Assembly: GCA_011032825.1 (NCBI GenBank) | Contig: JAADJZ010000015.1 | Location: 930,001 to 994,000 of the forward strand | DNA from: Massariosphaeria phaeospora | Taxonomy: Eukaryota; Ascomycota; Dothideomycetes; Pleosporales | Reading direction: 5' to 3' | Length of the DNA: 64,000 nucleotides | In this document: positions 59,462 to 64,000 of the stretch, in pieces | Position numbering within the stretch: the first letter of the stretch is position 1 | Layout: every line of letters starts with the position of its first letter | Notes under the pieces: generated by a model | Database searches by the model: none | Told to the model about the DNA's origin: nothing | The model's input: the letters and a program-made list of their open reading frames with translations, nothing else | Program-made: the position numbers and the translations under genes

Positions 59462-60190
59462 ATGACCACCGCCTCGCCCCTCCCCCAACCAACCCCTCAA
59501 CCACCAAGCGCACCCAATCCCACCACAACAACAACCACAACCACCTCCTTCGCCTTCCCGCCACACTACTCCTTCCCCGCCTTCTTCACGCTGCAACCCG
59601 TCCTCGCAACCCGCCACTCGCAACTCACCTCCTGGTCCACCCTCATCCAAACCTACTGCCGCCACCACCACCTCTTCACCCTCTCCCTCATCGACGCGCT
59701 CCCCACCCCGCTCTTCACGAACGCCGCGCTGCCGCGCGCCCTCTCCCTGCGCGACGCCCGCGTCGTCATCTCGTGGATGGCGTCGGTTGAGGGCGGCAGC
59801 CGCGCGGAGTGGATGCCCACCACGACGACGACGGAAGCCGCAGCCGCGAAGAAGAAGAGCAGCTCTGCGGGCGCGGGTGCTGCGGGTGCCGATGGGGGTG
59901 CCGGTGCAGGTGCGGCTGCCGACGAGGACGACGGCGCGGGCGCCAAGTGCTGGATCTACTGGCGGCGGCCCGAGGAGTGGGCCGTGGTGCTGGAGGAGTG
60001 GGTGGAGCGCACGGCGCAGCGCGGCAGCGTGCTGACGCTGTACGAAATCACCGAGAGCGACGCGACGCGGCGCGAGGAGTTTTGGGGCATGGAGCCCGAG
60101 CTGCTGGCGCGGAGCTTGGGCGTGTGCGTCAAGAGGGGGAAGGCGCAGATTTTTGGGAGCGAGGGGAGTGAGGGCGTGAAGTTCTTCTAG
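59462..60190 (+). CDS. vps25: ESCRT-II subunit Vps25
   Basis: Vps25 links ESCRT-II to the ESCRT-III subunit Vps20 during multivesicular body sorting. Single exon, 242 residues, slightly long for the family. The N-terminal winged helix starts FAFPPHYSFPAFFTLQPVLA, with a PHYSFP segment typical of Vps25, followed by RHSQLTSWSTLIQTYCRHHH. The C-terminal winged helix contains CWIYWRRPEEWAVVLEEWVE, RGSVLTLYEI and GMEPELLARSLGVCVKRGKA. A low-complexity insert (about 120-162, Thr, Ala, Lys, Gly and Asp-rich) sits between the two. The frame is open upstream to 59339, but ATG 59462 follows an A/C-rich leader (CATCATA) and gives the expected length. A Pro/Thr-rich leader (about 1-30) precedes the fold. 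Confidence 0.9.
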   Translation: MTTASPLPQPTPQPPSAPNPTTTTTTTTSFAFPPHYSFPAFFTLQPVLATRHSQLTSWSTLIQTYCRHHHLFTLSLIDALPTPLFTNAALPRALSLRDARVVISWMASVEGGSRAEWMPTTTTTEAAAAKKKSSSAGAGAAGADGGAGAGAAADEDDGAGAKCWIYWRRPEEWAVVLEEWVERTAQRGSVLTLYEITESDATRREEFWGMEPELLARSLGVCVKRGKAQIFGSEGSEGVKFF

Positions 60191-60673
60191 GGGAGGGAGG
60201 ATGAATGGAGGATATACCACTGAGAAAAGAAGGGCTGGCTGGCTGCCGTCGGCCGCATCGCGGGTTGGAGTAGATTTCCCAGGTGCGGAGATGGGATAAG
60301 GCACAGGTTTAGCAGATATGGGGGTGTAGGTATGTAGCATAGTGTCTCAACACAGCTCTGCCTATTTCGTACATCAAGACGATGATCGCTAACCCCTCTG
60401 GTAGGCACACCATAATCGCCACAACGACCACTCAACCTAGGCTATATTGCCCATCCTCGCAACGAAAGCTGTAACGTGGATGTCGATGTCGATGTCGACT
60501 CCCCCGAATCAAAGAGATCCCTATGAATGCAACGAACAATAACAAGTACCGCCAACTCCCCTAAAGCCTACATCATGAAAATCGTCTGTTTGCAAGATAC
60601 CGTCAAAACCGCTGTCCAAAATGCTATGCCGTTCCGAACGCCTCGAACGCACTCCCATAAACTAGAGATGTCA
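60191..60673. other. Gene-free stretch
   Basis: This is the shared 3' flank of the convergent vps25 and BRCT-protein genes. It has a short (GATGTC)n run at about 60478-60500 and nothing else recognisable. Confidence 0.5.
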
Positions 60674-63425
60674 TCATGACTTCGTTGCATCAACGTCCTC
60701 TTCGCTGAGCTCCCACTCCGGATCCCAGTGCACGTACTGCGCCATCGTCACGAACAGCACCCACTCCGTCTTGACAATGCGCGGAACCATGTTATGTTTC
60801 TTTGCGAGCTCTCTGAACTTGATCCAGAGCGGAACTTCGGACTTCTTGGCTTCGGAGATCAGGTACAGAACGTCGCCTTCGTCTTCTTCCTGGTTCTGGC
60901 TGACTTCCTTGTTCGTCAAGTCGATGGTGCGTTTCGAGGCCGTGACGTGCGTAGTGCGACCGAGCCATTTGTGGCATTGGCCACCGTTGGCGGCAATGAT
61001 GTCTTTGAAGGTATCATAACCACCCGCCACCCCGGGTGTGCAGAATATGGTCCAATCCTTGAGAAGACGGTGCTTGTTTTGCTTTGCGCGTTCAAGCGAT
61101 TCCTTTAGACGGAAGCCATGCGTCTTCTCAAAGGCAATGTCAGCGAGGATGTGTTTTTCTGGCGAGGGTAACTTGTTGGTTTTGAGCGCAGAATCCAGGA
61201 AAGACGTGGCAACGATAATTGGTGCGCTGGCTATTGCCGATACGAATTTCTTCGTTCGCAAACCTTTCGGCGCGCACAGGATATCAACTTTCTTGGCGTC
61301 TTCTGTGATGAAGAGACCAAGCTCACGTAACCGTGCCTGGGAAAGATTAGCTTCGTAAGATAACAATCCGCTTGAGAAGTACACACCTTGTCCTTAGACT
61401 CCTTATCGGGGTTGTTCAACCAGCGCTCGTCTTTGGATATGAGCATACGGTACTTGATCGGTGTCAATTTGTCCTTCTTTGCCTTCTTGTTCTTCTTCGT
61501 AGGCTCTTCTGTGAGGTCATCGGCGATGTCTTCATCCTCTTCGTCCACTTCATCGATCGACCGCTTGCTTGTCATCGAGTCTCGCCCTTGGGGTTTCTTA
61601 GATCCGTCACCGGCCTCAGCATCCTTCTCACGACGCCCGCCATGGATAACGCCGCCCTTCCGTTTCATCTCTTTCTCAAACTTGGCAATGTCAGGTGCTG
61701 AGTCATGGAGCTTCGTTAAGGCGCGATCCTTCGCTCCCCGACTCCCTGGCGTCACATTCTCCTTCTCATTAAAGCGAGATGCTACTGGCGTCGCAACATC
61801 CCCGGTGGTTTTAGTACGTCGATTCTTCTGTGCTAATGGAGAGCTATGAGCCACCGGGCCGCTGTTAGGCCTAGCTTTTGGAGCACTTGAACCTGGGACG
61901 CCATTAGGCTCAGCGATTGCCTTTACCGCTTTTGGCTTCCCATGCTTAGGGAAATAAGTTTTCTCCACCGCGTCTCGATCAATCTCGGTTTGGCCCAAAA
62001 TTTCTCCTAGGTTTGTTCGGGACGGAAACACGGTGTATTTTTCGGCGGTTAGCGACTGCTCTTTGCATTTGGAGTAGCTCTCCTCGAGCCACAGATGATT
62101 CACAACATGGACGCCCCATTCCTCAGCAGCTTCGCACTTTTCGCTCTGTTTGTGTGCCGTGATTAGGTGCGTATTATCTTGCTTAAACGTCTTTGTGAAT
62201 TCGGCACCGGAAGCTTTCACCAGGTTCTCGAGATAGACACGAGCTTCACCGGTGTAGCTAGAGATGCTGACGCGATAGTTCTTGAAATTTGGTATACCGT
62301 CGCGGGGCCTCGGATAGTGCATCATACGGCGCATCGGGTTCGTCCAGGTATCGTGCGTGATCAAGTAGTACAGCCAGCTCAGGTTGCCGACATCTTTGTT
62401 CTGTTGTGAGGATTTGATATAGTCCTCACCTTCCCGATAGTTGCAGACGTATATGTGGGCTTCGTCCAAGTTCGTCGTGACCTTGCCTCCGCCAGCCAGA
62501 ATAAGACCGGTGATGACTCCCTTCAGATTATCGTTCAATTGAAGATCTTCGGCAAGTACGACTTTCTTCCCATTGAACGCTCGTATCGCGCGAGGTTTCT
62601 CTAGCGCAGCTGGAGTCGGAGGGAGTGAACCGCTTGTAGGATATGGATTTGTGGCATCCCGGATCTGTGGGCTGGGTCGACTTGAAGGCATCGCGCCGGC
62701 CTCAATGTTGAGGACCTCGGGATTGGGGAGAGTATATGGACGTTCGGATATCCTGCGACCGACTTTGAGGCAATCGTCGAACCTACAAGAACTGTCAGTG
62801 ATAGAACCGGACCTGGAATGCTTGAATACCTACCAATGCGGCAGAACAATACAGATCTGCAACCGTTTGCTCACCGCAAGCTGAACCCGCTGATCGTCCA
62901 CGTCCAAGGCAATCAAATGTGTCACTTGTTTAGAAAGAGTGATCGTGTATTGTCCTCCGGAAGCAATCACCCCTCCTTCTATGGCCTCTTTGTCACCCTC
63001 AGGAATATTCCCACAACATATAACCACTTCATTCATGAAGAGAGCGGGATCGGGGCTGTACACCCGAGGGTTCTTGACTTTACTGATCTTCAAACACGCG
63101 TCCACCCATTGCGGTTTCACGACATGGATCAAAAGGTCCAAAGCGCGATAGTAATCCGGGAAGTCTGACGTGGTCGAGATGATATGGGTGACTTTCTGGA
63201 GATCCTCCATACGCCCACTAGAGGCATCGAAGGGGAATATTGAACCGCCGCAGGCAGAGATATCAGCTTCTAACTACATGGCACGTTAGCAGTGAACCGT
63301 CAAAGCAGGACGCGTCGTAGTGGTACCTGGCGCATCCGTGCAACATCGAGGGCAGTCGGGATGATGGTGAAGACCAGGTCGTGGAACAAAGCCTGGGAGC
63401 CATCGAGCATTGTTGAATCCTCCAT
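60674..63425 (-). CDS. Multi-BRCT DNA-damage protein, Rtt107/Brc1-type
   Basis: Rtt107 (budding yeast) and Brc1 (fission yeast) are scaffolds with six BRCT domains that bind gamma-H2A and help cells survive replication stress. Exons on the minus strand are 63425-63327, 63273-62834, 62782-61387 and 61336-60674, with introns of 53, 51 and 50 bp, encoding 865 residues. N-terminal BRCT segments are FHDLVFTIIPTALDVARMRQ, then VTHIISTTSDF...VVKPQWVDACLK, FNGKKVVLAEDLQLNDNLKG and HDTWTNPMRRMMHYP. BRCT 4 has QDNTHLITAHKQSEKCEAAE and VVNHLWLEESY. A long basic, disordered linker follows (about 380-560), then two C-terminal BRCTs (YRMLISKDERWLNNPD, DWTIFCTPGVAGGYDTFKDI, RIVKTEWVLFVTMAQYV). The start ATG 63425 lies in CACCATGG; an in-frame ATG at 63518 would add 31 residues. 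Confidence 0.9.
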
Positions 63426-64000
63426 GGTGCTGAGAGCGGTGGGTCGGGGTCCGCTGGGCTTATGGCGGATGTCGGCGTGGGCGGAGGAGAGCTTAAGATA
63501 GTCGAGGGCGCGGCGCATCGCGTGTTGCTAAGCACGGGCGGTCGCGGTTTCCCGAGTCGCGTCAGTCACGTGAGCTGCCCCGCCTGCACTTGCCCGATTC
63601 CACTACGTTCACCATCCAACTTCCACTAGAGCCGGTGTCGTTATGTCATTACGAAAATTCCGTCTTTCTGCGGCTTTCACTGCGCGCGGTTAGCATGCAG
63701 GGAAGATTTCGATCGAGTGTGAGTTGGTCAATTAAAGCTGTCGCTGAGCATGCATGGGTGTGATGGTCTCTAACCTCGGCCCGTTCGCGACACGGCAGTG
63801 ATCAACGCTCTTCGACACTCCCGTCTCATCCATCATCCTGTCCTCCTGGTTATCTCTCATTGCTCCCAGTTCTTTCAATCCTCCTTGATACTTCCCGCGA
63901 TACTACTAGTATTTCTTGGGCTTCGTTGCACATAGATGAAGAATCCCAGGACTCTGCAATTACCGACATCTGTCTCTTTGGCCTCAATTTTCTGCCATGT
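63426..64000. promoter_or_regulatory. Upstream region of the BRCT gene with an E-box
   Basis: This holds the promoter of the BRCT gene; no gene is visible to the window edge. A CACGTG palindrome lies at 63567-63572. The part near the edge is pyrimidine-rich (63820-63900), as often seen upstream of fungal genes reading rightward, but no start could be assigned. Confidence 0.4.

Overview
This window is nuclear DNA of a filamentous ascomycete (Pezizomycotina). Most genes carry one to five introns of about 43-110 bp with GT..AG borders and CTRAY-type branch sites. Families typical of filamentous fungi are present: a GH105 hydrolase, a secreted subtilase, a NACHT-ankyrin protein and a gp1-like protein. 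The overall style suggests Dothideomycetes, but that placement is inference. All exon joins below were worked out by hand from frame, splice borders and expected protein continuity. No search was run.

Layout. 1-961 is the 3' end of a GH105 unsaturated rhamnogalacturonyl hydrolase. 1582-2058 is a small eight-cysteine protein. 2701-5702 (minus) is a secreted subtilisin with duplicated prodomain-like modules and an apparent frameshift. 8205-10281 (minus) is a decaying Helo-like/ankyrin gene, and 6464-6811 may be a fragment of a relative. 14964-16190 (minus) is a conserved gp1-like protein with large gene-free, GC-rich flanks (10.3-15.0 kb and 16.2-21.3 kb). 21285-24496 is a NACHT-ankyrin (NLR-like) gene that ends at an in-frame TGA, with 54 further open codons behind it. 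This first 25 kb has the look of accessory sequence: defence or self/non-self receptors, secreted enzymes, broken genes and long gene-free blocks.

From 25.3 kb on the DNA is gene-dense and mostly housekeeping: Nas6/gankyrin-type proteasome chaperone, TMF1/Sgm1-type golgin, Nit2-type amidase, an F-box-like protein, a DHA1 MFS transporter, a bHLH factor, Erb1 (60S biogenesis) divergent from Prp5 (spliceosomal DEAD-box helicase), a six-bladed propeller protein, a TDT/Mae1-type transporter, an aquaglyceroporin with altered NPA boxes, retromer Vps26, gluconokinase, the mitochondrial branched-chain E2, ESCRT-II Vps25 and a six-BRCT Rtt107/Brc1-type protein. These do not form a single pathway. The only loose theme is endosomal trafficking (Vps26, Vps25, the golgin).

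I saw no convincing tRNA, rRNA, CRISPR array or intact transposon. The best leads are the subtilase with its internally duplicated, nearly identical prodomain modules and frameshift, the two receptor-like genes carrying in-frame stops, and the aquaglyceroporin lacking both canonical NPA motifs.
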